64,000 nucleotides of DNA. It comes from Alopecurus myosuroides. Lineage: Eukaryota > Streptophyta > Magnoliopsida > Poales > Poaceae. Location of the stretch: NCBI GenBank assembly GCA_028641055.1, contig CM054063.1, forward strand, positions 43,195,136-43,259,135. The letters are read 5' to 3'. Every line of letters starts with the position of its first letter. Position 1 is the stretch's first letter. The notes below the pieces were generated by a model, which did no database searches, was not told the origin of the DNA, and saw only the letters and a list, made by a program, of their open reading frames with translations. A program made the position numbers and the translations under genes. Positions 47,204 through 57,899 of this stretch are shown piece by piece.

Positions 47204-47960
47204 ACATTATTATTTGTAATGTGTGTTGAAATTAATTTGTAATGTGTTTCAATTATTATAAATGAAATGTCTTTGAATAATTTAAACAAATAAAGAAAAC
47301 AAAATAAAACATTATTATTTGTAATGTGTTTGAAATTAATTTGTAATGTGTTTGAATTATTATAAATGAAATGTCTTTGAATAATTTAAACAAATAAAGA
47401 AAACAAAATAAAACATTATTATTTGTAATGTGTTTGAAATTAATTTGTAATGTGTTTGAATTATTATAAATGAAATGTCTTTGAATAATTTAAACAAATA
47501 AAGAAAACAAAATAAAACATTATTATTTGTAATGTGTTTGAAATTAATTTATAATGTGTTTGAATTATTATAAATGAAATGTCTTTGAATAATTTAAGCA
47601 AATAAAGAAAACAAAATATAACATTATTATTTGTAATGTGTTTGAAATTAATTTGTAATGTGTTTGAATTATTATAAATGAAATGTCTTTGAATAATTTA
47701 AACAAATAAAGAAAACAAAATAAAACATTATTATTTGTAATGTGTTTGAAATTAATTTGTAATGTTTTTGAATTATTATAAATGAAATGTCTTTGAATAA
47801 TTTAAACAAATAAAGAAAACAAAATAAAACATTATTAATTCTAATGTGTTTGAAATTAAGTTGTAATGTGTTTGAATTATTATAAATGAAATGTCTTTGA
47901 ATAATTTAAACAAATAAAGAAAACAAAATAAAACATTATTATTTGCAATGTGTTTGAAAT
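47204..47960. repeat. 104-bp minisatellite, about seven copies
   Basis: Units begin acattattatttg at 47204, 47309, 47413, 47517, 47621, 47725, 47829 and 47933 (last one partial). AT-rich, with repeated 'aatgtgtttgaa' inside each unit. It separates the transposase gene from the internal subterminal-type repeats. Confidence 0.93.
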
Positions 47961-47971
47961 AAATAAATAAA

Positions 47972-48065
47972 CGTACCGCTGGCGAAGATCCGCGCTTGTT
48001 CGCCTGCGGTAAGGTATACTAGAGTTGGCAACGCAGAGTGGTTCGCCAGCGGTAAGGTACCGCTG
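47972..48065. repeat. Internal block of subterminal-type repeats
   Basis: taccgctggcgaag, ttcgcctgcggtaag, ttcgccagcggtaagg and taccgctg occur in the middle of the element, 6.4 kb from the right end. They are followed by a C/T-rich stretch (48080-48130), the same order as at the left end. Confidence 0.85.
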
Positions 48066-49640
48066 TGACACTTACGCGGGTGCCCCCCGCCCCTCCCCTC
48101 TCTCTAGCACTAGTCCAGGACTTAGCCGTTTTTCACACATCGACGACGAGCGCTCGCGATCCCCTCCAACTGCCCCAGCCAACTGCCCCCGCGCCGCCGC
48201 CGTCAGTGTCCGGCGTCGCCGTCCCTCTCTCCCACCTCCACTCCCCCTCTCTCCCACCCCCACTCAGCCCACTGCCACTCCCCACCCTTGCCCCGAGTCT
48301 CCGGCGAGCCCCGAGCCAACGCGCGCCCCTCCCTCCCTCTCCGTCGACGACCTCCCTCTCCGGCGACGCCCTTACCCCTCCTCGGCCTCACTGCTGCACC
48401 GAGGGGTCGTGCTCCTCCTTGATTCTCCTTCCTCCTCTCCTGCCTGCAAGGTGTTCGACAGAACACCTGTGAGAGGTAATTGTGCTCTCTGCCCCCTCTG
48501 TCCCTTCTCTCCTTGCTCTGAAACCAGGCCATTGTGCTTGTGTTTATGCATGATGGATTACTTGTCGTGGCTCCACTGATGGTGATGCTCATACTTTCAC
48601 TTTCAATGTTATCTGATGCACCCTGTAGTAGTACTTTTGTATTCCACGAGTGCGTCCAACTGTCAACTATAGGTAGATCAAATGCGCATATGCATACTTG
48701 CACCATGTTATTTCTACACTGGTGGTCCATGCCAACTACAACTGAAATGTTGTTATCAATAAGGTTGAAGATTAAATAATTTTCTGTCAGTTGTATGATT
48801 ACTGATGAACATAGATGATGAACATAGATGTTGTGCATTTGAAGTACAATTTTCTGTCAGTTGCATGATTACTAATACATGTTAATTAACAGTATTGAAA
48901 TAAAAAGAAAATTACCTTGATCTGCAACTAGTTCCTTGCTGCAACAGTAGTGGATGGCATATCTAAGTTATCCTGAAAACTTTATAGTTTTTCTTAATTT
49001 TCTTTTTTTTCTGCTTTTCTAGTTACTGTTAGTTTGCAGAATTTAATTGGGACCCTTAAACAATAAAAAACTTTATGAAAATTTGCAGTAAATTCTTATT
49101 TAACATAAAGAGATCGTGGTAAAATTTTGAGATCATTTGGATGAGTTTGCTAGAACAAACTTGTTCTAATTTCAATTCTGCCAAATTTTAAATTTAATTA
49201 CTTTGGGCAGTTAACAAACTTCACTTGTTATAAAATTTTGTGTGTAACTCTTATTTGGCAATAAAAGGCCATGGTACAAATTTTAAGTCATTTTGATGAT
49301 ATTTTTAAAACACACTTGTTTTCATTTTATTTCTGCAATTAACTTCCAATAATTAATTGAGACACTTAACTAGTTCAAAACCACATGATATTTGGTGGAA
49401 AGTTATTATTTACCATAAGGAGGCACTGGTAGAAATTGGAGATCATTTTGATAAAGTTTGTAGAACAAACTTGTTAAATTTCTGATTTGTTGCTGCGGAG
49501 AAAACCATGATTTTTGGGGCCTTAAACAACTTAATTTTTTGTGCCACTTCTTGTGCTACTCTCATTTGATATAAAGACCATGTGATTAATTTTAAAAAGT
49601 ATTTCGGCAAGTTTGTAGAAGGAACTTGTTTGCGTTTTCA
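48066..49640 (+). other. Leader and intron-like region of ORF2
   Basis: 48080-48470 is C-rich and leader-like; its proline-rich open frames are not convincing. From about 49085 to 49640 four diverged units of about 150-170 bp each carry 'attt...agatcatttggat' and 'tagaacaaacttgtt' words. No coding signal is seen. Confidence 0.6.
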
Positions 49641-49756
49641 CCTTCTGGCAATTCTGCCATTTTTCAAACAGAAAAATTCATTATGTTTTGTGCCCATGTG
49701 CTTATATATCTTAACAGAAATCCTAGTTTTGTGCCCATGTTACGTCACAATTGTTT

Positions 49757-49880
49757 TTGGTGGTTGGTGATGGTTGGTGGTGATGGATGGTGTGTATGGA
49801 TGGTGTGTATGGATGGTGGTGATGGCTGGTTGTGATGTATGGCGTGGTGATATGGGTGGTGGTGATGGATGGTGGACATG
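49757..49880. repeat. GGT/GAT-rich microsatellite
   Basis: Imperfect ggtggtgatggatggtgtg repeats. The histidine-rich open frame on the other strand is a by-product. Confidence 0.85.
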
Positions 49881-49984
49881 GTGTGGTCGTATTGATATGT
49901 GCCCACCTTCGTGTGGATGACGATGAAAATATGAGGGGTGGGATTATATGAGGGGTGGGATTTTATGTGCAGGTACCCCACGTG

Positions 49985-50095
49985 AGTCCCTATTTGCCGG
50001 AATGTTGATTAATTTCCGTTCCGGCAAATTTGGGTACTCCATTTGTGATATTTTTAGCAAAGGTCATGCCGAAATTTTCCGTGAATTTTGGCATA
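49985..50095. repeat. Third copy of the CACTA leader motif
   Basis: ccggaatgttgattaatttc at 49997, then 'ttgggtactcc' and 'aaggtcatgccgaa', about 120-200 bases ahead of the ORF2 start. It matches the pair at 41180-41430 before the transposase gene. Confidence 0.85.
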
Positions 50096-50215
50096 ATCTT
50101 TTCTAAAAATATCACAACTTAGAGTGTCCGAAAAATTTGGACTCATATGGGGTATACATCGTCTATATTGCATGATTTGTTGAACTTATTTCGGGTTTTC
50201 TCTCCTTCATTAGAT

Positions 50216-53200
50216 ATGGCTCACAACGACGAGGCGGGTGGTTCTGGTCTTGGACACGGGGTCGACGATGCGTGGCTTTCTATGCTTAGCACCGGAGGAG
50301 GACCCGTAGATCCGCACCCAGATCTAGAGATGCAGGGCGACGATGCAGACGACGAGATGGACGAAACCGTTCGCCTGGAGCTAGAGCCGCGCAACGATGC
50401 ATCGGCGCAGAAGGTGATCAAACCGGTAGTGGCACCGGGGATACCGCATCCGGTAGCGAGGCGTCGGCTAAGCGCAAAGATAGGCGGCACAACATGCTCG
50501 CCACCATCCGGGAAGAGTTCACGGTAGTGGACCCCAAGAGCGGTGCTCCCCTCGAGCCGGAGAGTTACACCAAGGACTATGGAAACCAGATAGGCTGCAT
50601 AGCTCGAGACTTTGGCAATGTTAATATGAAGCACCTGAGAGATAAAGAAAACAAGGCTATGGCCGCCCTGCTGATTGAGAAGCTGCACACGAGGTACAAG
50701 TTCCCAGATCCTTACGACAACCAGGACCTAAAGAAGAATCTGGTCACCTCGTTAGCACTGGGAAAGTTCGCCAAGGCGTTTACGACTTGGAGATCCAGTT
50801 TGTGGGAGATGATTGCGAAGGGTAAGGGTTTCGATGAGATCCATAAGATGTGGCCCTCCATTTCCGAGGAAGACTTGGCCCAATTCAAGATCGACGAACT
50901 CAAACCGTAAAGGGTGGCGTTGATTAAATGGGGGACAGACCAGCGAAAAAAGAACATTGGCCCTCACAATCTCGGAAGCCGGGGTTACCTTGGGAAGCAG
51001 AAAGTCTGGGCTAAGGAGGATGCGAAGAGAGAAGGGCCGAACCCGTTTGACAAGATCACCGACCCGCGGGTGAGACATTTTGTCAGGGCCCATTATAGGG
51101 AAGATCCCAAAAAGCCCGACGATCTTGTGTTGAACGAGAAGGTCAAGCTGCTCGAGAATAAGTATCTCGAGGTAGAAAAAAAGAACGCCTATCTCAATCT
51201 GAGGGGGGGTCCTCGGCGACGACGAACAAGGACCCGTATGACACCCCTTTCATTAGGGCAACTAACGCGATGAAGGGAGTGCTCCTTGACAAGAAGCCGC
51301 ATCGTGGCCATGTGCATGGCCTCGGAAAGGGTCATCGGTATGCGCACTACTACCCGGACACCAAGGAGAAGCGTAAGGAGCGGAACAAGGCCCCGGAGAA
51401 GACGGTCGACGAGCTTGTGAACGAGAGGCTCAATGAGCTCCTCCCTACCATCTGTGCGTCCGTCGCTCAGTCCTTAGCGCCGTGGATGGCAGGTGGAGGA
51501 CAAGGGCCGCTCCCGGAGATAAACATAGCCCAAATGGTGCAGCCAGCGGCGCAGAACGTGGCCCCCGTCGTGGCGCCTGCTACGCAGAACAAGCCGGCCC
51601 CCAACCCTCAGCCGGAAGGTCGCAAAGATCCGTCGCCGCCCCGCCACATCTCTTCAACGCCGCCGCCGACACTTAGCGGTTCATCCCCCTTGTCCGAGCT
51701 CAATGCCCTCACGGTAATTCAACGTCCACTGCTTAATTATATATTATGACTTGATTCGTGACGGCATCAGTCTCTAACAACGATCGCGCGATGTTTCGCA
51801 GGCCGACGAGACGGGATGCACATTGCTCCTTCGTGTGAACGGCGAGTTAAAGGACGTGGCCAAAGGAAAAATCATAACACCTCTCAACCGCGTATCACAC
51901 GGCGTTCGTATGCCCGAGGACGTGTTCATAGTGACATTAAGTCGGGTGCTCCCTGGTTGCGGTGCTCTCGATCCTCCGAACCAACCACCCGCAACCGAAA
52001 CTGAGTTGAACCTGGACCAATGCTTGGTTTGGCCATTGACCTGGACGAAATCACTAATTCGTTTGGAAAGTACTCCTGTCAACACTCCAACACCGGTCCA
52101 GGGGTCGGGGCACCCGATCCAACACAAGGATTTCTCACCTGCAAAGTCTGTGCAACACGACGGCGACGATGCTGAAGATGAGAACCCCAAAGACTACCTC
52201 GTCGACGATCCTTACGAGGGGGCACCCGGCCTGGATGATCTTGATCAACTTCTCTTGCCAGCGGAGGAAGCGGATAAATATCGATGCACAAAGCGTATTT
52301 TCTCTTCTAAAGAATCGGCAGTCCCCGAGCAAGAAGTCATCAGCCAGGATGCCCTCAAAGAGGCGGTAGCGGATGTATTTCATCAGACTCAGCCTAAGAA
52401 GACGGTACGGAAAAGAACTAAGAAGAGTTCTGCCATTGCATCGATGAGCCAACCGGTGGAGGGGACCAAGTCTAAGCCGCAGACAGGACGTGTATTGGAC
52501 AGGATACCCATAACCGACTGGCATCAGATCCATGAGTTGGGCAAACCGATGCTTCCCCGAGGTTGGTCTCCTTGCTGTCAGGTGATATGCGTAGCGTCCA
52601 TGACGGTATTCTATATATGGAGGGGACGCTTCTGAAAGAGAAAAATCCAACGCTATCGGTTTTGATCGCAAAGGTGCCATCTACGGCGTGATTTGTCACT
52701 GAAGGCAACGCAAACAAGATCATCGTGAGATTTGACGACATTTTTCGGATGTTCCACATGAAATCCCTCCACTCGACAATCGTCCGTCTGTTTATGCTCA
52801 GTTTGGCGCATCAGCTATCCATAGAGAATGTCAAAAACCTCGGGCTAGCAGACCCCTACTACATGCATGACATGTACTTGAACAACCCCAAGGGTAGGGC
52901 AAAAGCCACAAAGTACCTCGAACAAGTGTTGCTCACTAATTATACACACAAGAGGATCACCCTCGTGCCTTACTTTTCCGAGTAAGTTATATTTCCCATC
53001 TTTACATTAGTTTGCGCATATACAATTTTTGAGGATTATATATATGGACTCATGTTTTGCGTAGAAACAAATACGACACCCTCATCATGCTCTACCCGAG
53101 AGACGCGCACACAGTATATCTCGACTCCGGGAGTACGATGAAGGAGAAGAACTAATCCCTCATGAAGTCTGTTCTCAATGATGCTATAGACGGCTACATC

Positions 53201-53648
53201 AGGGCAGAAGGATACTGCGACAGAATGAAACAAATTCAAGGAAAATATGTGTTCCGACACAAAACTGAGTTTCCCTGCCCCAAGCAGGCGCCAGGCGGCC
53301 ATATGGAGGCATGGTACCTCCTCCAACACATGACGGAGATCGTGAAGGACCAACACAGTCTACAATACATGTCTGCTGTGGACAAATGGTCTCGGAGCAT
53401 CGTCGAATGGTCTTATGCTCAATTCAGACAAAACTTTGGTCGCCTCCAGCGAAAAAATCTGCTCCATCATCTATATGGACGTAGTAACTAAGGACTCGGT
53501 CTTCAGCTGGAACTCCCCACCATCTAACGATGAGTTGCGCCGATGTGTACTGGAGCAGGCTGACGAGAGACCGTTCAACTCGTTAGAAGGTGCTTTTCCG
53601 TTCCCTCCGGTGAAGAAACAGAAGATCACAACATCGAGGAAGAAATGA
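50216..53648 (+). pseudogene. CACTA second gene (ORF2, Ulp1/C48-like C-terminus), broken
   Basis: ATG 50216 follows an acceptor at 50213. Exons proposed: 50216-51713, 51802-52981, 53065-53648. The first exon carries a basic/helical region (YTKDYGNQIGCIARD, WPSISEEDLAQFK) like Ptta/En/Spm proteins; the second has CTLLLRVNGELKDVAKG and DDIFRMFHMKSLHS, typical of grass CACTA second ORFs. The last resembles a Ulp1-type cysteine protease (HTVYLDS; CPKQAPGGHMEAWYLL), but the expected His-Trp and the catalytic Cys are replaced by Lys-Tyr and Ala. Breaks: frameshift near 50400, TAA at 50908, frameshift in a G-run near 51205, shift near 52560, TGA near 52689, TAA at 53152, and a shift near 53415. Confidence 0.8.
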
Positions 53649-54175
53649 TCGACGGTATGTATTCGAATCGGTACAAATTGCTCCTAATAAGAACTTGTGA
53701 TTTCCTTTACCGGTATAATGCTTTTATCTTGGTCTAGAGAGAGATGAACAAGTGGACGGCGCGCTGTCCCTAGCGAAAGATCGCAAGCGGAGGCAGAAGC
53801 TAAAGCGACCGTATATATAGTCTTCTTTGCGATTGATCTCTATATCGCGCGTACGTTGTATAGATGTCGTCATACCTTTGTAATCATTGAACTAATTAGA
53901 TGGCTATATTTTGGGTTTGAAATCTTCCGACATAAACGTGTTATTGAGATCAATGTGTATTCATACTTATGAGAATTGGATGGATGCATATGTATCGATG
54001 TGTTAATTTCGTTATCGATGTGTTAAATTCGTTATGGATGGATGCATATGTATCTAAGAGTGATTTATATGTGTGAAGTTTATAAATCACATAAATTGAA
54101 TGTATTTGGACCTGTATAGTATAATACCAGAATATACAAACTGTTATACAAAAATAATAATAATAATACAAACCT
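53649..54175. other. CACTA 3' region without a gene
   Basis: AT-rich; no open frame of interest apart from a short basic stretch after 53740. Ends at the right subterminal repeats. Confidence 0.6.
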
Positions 54176-54182
54176 GGGAGAC

Positions 54183-54445
54183 TTACCGCTGGCCAACACT
54201 ACCGCTGGCGAAGCTGGGAGCTAGCGCTGGCGAACCACTACTGCTGGCGAACAACGTGGCTACCGCTGGCGAACCTAGCACTGGCGAACAAGGCTCTGTT
54301 CGCCAGCGGTAACATACACTACCGCTGGCGAAGCGCTGTTCGCCAGCGGTAACCTGCTACCACTGGCGGTGTACTGCTGGCGAACCCTTGTACGCCAGCG
54401 GTAGCTCGATTTTGTTCGTCACTGGTAGCCTATTTCCTACTAGTG
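54183..54445. repeat. Right subterminal repeats and TIR of the CACTA element
   Basis: At least twelve copies of CCGCTGGCGAA or its complement, then 'tttcctactagtg' as the terminal inverted repeat. Confidence 0.92.
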
Positions 54446-54448
54446 TCC

Positions 54449-55202
54449 CCGTCTATGTTTGAGTAGTGAATTGTTTTTGGCAATGGTGAAATAGTTCGTT
54501 GATTGGTTGCATACAAGTTTCTTATCTTCTATGATTGTCTTTATGTACAATATATGAGTGCGCGCATATGTTGGGGAATGGATGTAAGGTGATCACCGGT
54601 AGCATAATGGCGTGGTGGTGACTTGGGAGTGACAGTAACCTGAGACCGAGCCACAAAGTTAAGTTATTGGGGGATATATAGAGGGGACCTTAGAACGTAA
54701 GGCTATGGTGGGACTTTATGTCTTAATCAATCTTGTGCAGTCATTTACTTGGCCACATGATCCATCATAAGGGGTTGTAGATCATTTACTTGACTATACC
54801 TATTGATGGCTCCTTCCTAGAATAAACAACTAAGACTAAAACATGTGCTTCACTAATTGTGACAACCACACGAACGAAACACCTATTGCTAGAACACTTG
54901 CTCCCTTGAGATACTTGAGATATTTGCTGCTTGCTACTTGTGAAACTTGCTTAGAAACTTGCTTTAGGATTACTTGCATTTTAAACTTGCTTCACTAGTT
55001 ACTAGATAAACCACACTCCACGTCACTTGCTTTTAATTAGTTAGTTCCTTTTAGTCAAACTTATTGCTTTGCATAAACAGCCGTATAAGAGGGTTATAGG
55101 GCTTTAGACAATAGATAGCTTACCTTCAGCTCCTCGTGGGTTCGACACTCAAATACTTATCAAAAGGTACTACAATTGATCTCCTGCACTTGGGAGTCAT
55201 CA
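54449..55202 (+). repeat. 3' LTR, second part
   Basis: Resumes the LTR at ccgtctatgtttgag and ends gggagtcatca, matching 34943-35708 with scattered differences. Followed by the CCGTC target duplication. Confidence 0.92.
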
Positions 55203-56076
55203 CCGTCGTGCTCACCGGTCTGCCACATCGTCACCAACCTCGCCTTTATGTTCTCGCTGGTGTGCCACCTAGCCATTAACCTTGCCATACGTCCAGATTT
55301 TCCACTTCGTCTCCAACCTCGCCGCCACTTCACCGTCAGTGTCTGCAACCACGCCAAGACGGGTAAAGGTTGAAGGCGAGAAACGCAGTAAGATTGATGG
55401 TTCTTCAAATGTTCGATGCAATTAATCTTTTTGAATTAGTTGTCTATTTAAATGTATGATTGATCCTTCTTATGTTCGATGCAATTAATCTCTCTAAATT
55501 GTTTGATCGATGCTTCTTAATTATCCTGCTAATGTTTGATGTAATAATTCTCTCTAAACTGTTTCTCTGTTTAGTTTTATGATTGATGGTTCCTTAAATC
55601 CATCTTTGTTCTTGGCTTTGCATTTATAAATTTGTATAGTGGTAAACAGAGGCTTGTCCATGTGTTTATTCTGACAGATATGTAACGGAAAAGGGTGTGT
55701 TGCCCTTCTGATGCTCCTTTTTTAATGATTTGCTTTCGTAGTAGAGTTGTAACAAAAGATTGCACGGTTTCTTTTAATGGAAATCAGAAGGGGGCCTTCT
55801 TGATAATCTTTCATAAAAATAAAAATAGAAGTATCCATCTTTGTTTTCATATGGTAAAAGTTTGCGTATTTGCAGCCTATACACTATTAGGTTTAAGCTC
55901 ACTTTTCTTATGATCCTATCAGTCTTTGTTATAATCAAAATTTATATTACTTACACTGGACTATTCTTACATGATGAGTACCTTAATTTTTGATTTTGAA
56001 TTAGGTTCTTACAAAGTTTTTATATTTGGAGCTTACTTTGAGTTATTTATTCATGTTAGGATCACCACTACACCAC
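55203..56076 (+). other. Continuation of the interrupted unit, intron-like
   Basis: The first 170 bases continue an open frame (ending TGA near 55371) with the repeat also found at 34209-34283. The rest is AT-rich and intron-like: 'gttcgatgcaattaatctct' type words recur at about 55410, 55470 and 55530. Confidence 0.45.
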
Positions 56077-56310
56077 ATGGAAGAAGAGCGTGCCAGAACT
56101 ATCATGGCAAACAATGCAAGGATGCATCAACTAGGTGTAAAGTCTTTAGCAAGTATTCTTTCATGTCCCACTGTATGCATACCCAAAAACTTCAAGAAGG
56201 AAGACTCTGGATCTGAGTATACTCCTGAGGATGATGTTGAAGAGGAATCATATTCCAATGAAGGAGACTGTTCATGTCAATCACTATTCAGTGAGGACAA
56301 TGAGCTGCAG
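56077..56310 (+). pseudogene. Exon resembling a plant En/Spm (Ptta)-type transposon protein, N-terminal part
   Basis: ATG 56077 reads MEEERARTIMANNARMHQLG, then an acidic Ser/Glu-rich stretch (EDSGSEYTPEDDVEEE) up to a donor at 56311 (ctgcag|gttatt). The opening ERARxIxxNNxxxxxLG followed by an acidic linker is the pattern I associate with N-termini of plant Ptta/En/Spm-type proteins. The central domain is missing in this copy. Confidence 0.5.
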
Positions 56311-56880
56311 GTTATTCCCTAATTCGGCAGCTCAACATTCTTCCATGATATCACAACAATTATGGTGTAATGCTTAAAACTCTTTAAGTAATAAAAACTA
56401 CCTTTAGTGAAAATCTAGGCGCGGCTTACTAATCTTGTGTTGAATAGTTTGATTACTGTTGTGTCATATATTTTGTGCTTCATCTATTCCATATCATAAG
56501 AGGTTTTGGCAAGCTCATTAAGGTTGTGGTTGTCATTACAACATGGTTTCCATCTATGCTCCTGACATGCTTGACATCTGCTAGGTCATTACAGACACCC
56601 TTGTTTGATTGTCATCTGCTATTTTTCATATATTTTCTGTACATTGCTGGCTATCTGTTAGTTTCATCTATTTTTTGTACATACTTACATATATTTTCTT
56701 TGCATGCTTGATAGGCAAGCAAGAAAAGTATGATGTCGAAATCACCTTTAAAACAATGAGGATGATACTTTACGTGTCACACTGGATCGTGGAAAGCATA
56801 CTTTGTCGAAGAAATCCCGTGCGGAAAGAAGTATTTCGAAGTCTGAACTTGAAGTGCACACTGATGTTTAGAGAGGGGGG
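56311..56880. other. Intron-like or deleted middle section
   Basis: T-rich up to about 56710. From 56712 to 56880 a possible exon remnant is present but has no consistent frame. Confidence 0.4.
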
Positions 56881-57063
56881 CATGCCAATATGCGGAGCAC
56901 AATTGCTGATTTGAGGGTGGCGAATGAAGAATCCGAGCGAATGAGGCTCTGTTTTGCATTTGAAATGGAAGAAATGCGGAAGGAACAAGACGAGCTAAAA
57001 ATGTGCCAACAAGAAGAGGTTGCCCTTCTTGAGCAGTTAGTTCAGAGCATATGTGGTAATTGA
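56881..57063 (+). pseudogene. Coiled-coil C-terminal exon of the same transposon-like protein
   Basis: An open frame with HANMRSTIADLRVANEESER and MEEMRKEQDEL ends at TGA 57061-57063 after LVQSICGN. The heptad-rich, Glu/Met-rich end is typical of C-termini of Ptta/En/Spm-type proteins. It lies 570 bases after the N-terminal exon, so the central DNA-binding part appears to have been lost. Confidence 0.45.
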
Positions 57064-57899
57064 CACTATGGTCGTGTTGCTGAAAACTGAATTTCTGTAA
57101 GTTGGTTTGCTTTTCTGTAAAATAAACCAGTAGTGCTTGAATTTCTGTATTTGATGCCTGCTATGTGGTTTTCTTTTCTGCATATGGAACATGGAAAGGT
57201 CAATTCGAACGATGATTTAAGCACCCATCTGGCACAAAAACAAAAACGTCGTAGTATCGTAACGTAAAAAGAGACCCAAATCAGGACACGTGGTGCCGTA
57301 TGCCATGCCTACGTGTCATTTTACGATTACGTAGTTCAACAACGAAGCAAAACGTCGCGAAAAGGGCGCCACATTGCACTGTGCATTTGTTCCATGTGGC
57401 GTCGCTTGCTTCGCGCTGGAAAAAAATACGTCACCGCGTAGCCCACTATGACCGGAGATCGTCCTAGAAAAAAACCACGCGACGACCTACAATTGTTCCA
57501 CATGGCGTCATCTTGTTGCGTCATCTCATACCACGACACTAGCCGTTTGTCGCAGATGGTGTCCACATAGTTTCATCTGATTGGTCGACACCGCAACAAC
57601 AAAAAAAGTCATGAACGGGATCAACGGTTATGACGTCATGAACGGATCGATCACGTCATAAACGGGGCATTAACAGTATCTATTTTTTACGGAGAAAAAC
57701 GTTGTGATCGTAATGACATAAGTTGCGTGTAATGTGACGTCAGCTGATTACGCTAACGACGTCATAGAATTGTCCGTGACAGTCTACCAGGAACGTTCTC
57801 ATTCTGTTGCGTAAACCGTCGCGGATTTCCCTTAGCGACGGTTTGGAGCCCATCCGCAACGTTATTGAAACGTCCCAGACCGCGCGGAATTTGGTAGTG
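57064..57899. mobile_element. CACTA-like right terminus with subterminal repeats
   Basis: The region has recurrent gacgtcat/atgacgtc, gtcatgaacgg and ttgcg/cgcaac words (57600-57870) and ends in 'gcggaatttggtagtg', whose complement begins CACTACCAAATTCCGC. Sequence to the right is LTR-element DNA. A left partner is not certain; a weak candidate, cacttccgcaaaaattt, lies at 33891. This would make 33.9-57.9 kb one large composite. Confidence 0.5.

Larger units (their letters stand above)
40431..54445 (+). mobile_element. CACTA (En/Spm) transposon, 14.0 kb, complete ends
   Basis: Left end CACTAGTAGGGAA, right end complement CACTAGTAGGAAA. Target duplication TCC at 40428-40430 and 54446-54448; removing the element and one TCC restores the LTR sequence seen at 34935-34950. 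It contains subterminal repeats at both ends and in the middle, a TNP2-type transposase gene, a 104-bp minisatellite and a second gene (ORF2). Both genes are broken. Confidence 0.95.
34284..55202 (+). mobile_element. Non-autonomous LTR retrotransposon, split by a nested CACTA
   Basis: 5' LTR 34284-35708; internal 35709-39775; 3' LTR 39776-40430 plus 54449-55202. Target duplication CCGTC at 34279-34283 and 55203-55207. LTR ends are TGATG...CATCA, with the first LTR mutated to TAATG. The internal region of about 4.1 kb holds no gag, RT or integrase. Such elements depend on proteins from another family. Numerous differences between the two LTRs mark it as much older than RLG-B. Confidence 0.92.

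Noticed and set aside
48025..48838. Proline/serine-rich frames on both strands
   Set aside because: C/T-rich leader DNA of the CACTA second gene, open on several frames at once.
49745..49981. Histidine-rich open frame on the minus strand
   Set aside because: Translation of the GGT/GAT microsatellite.
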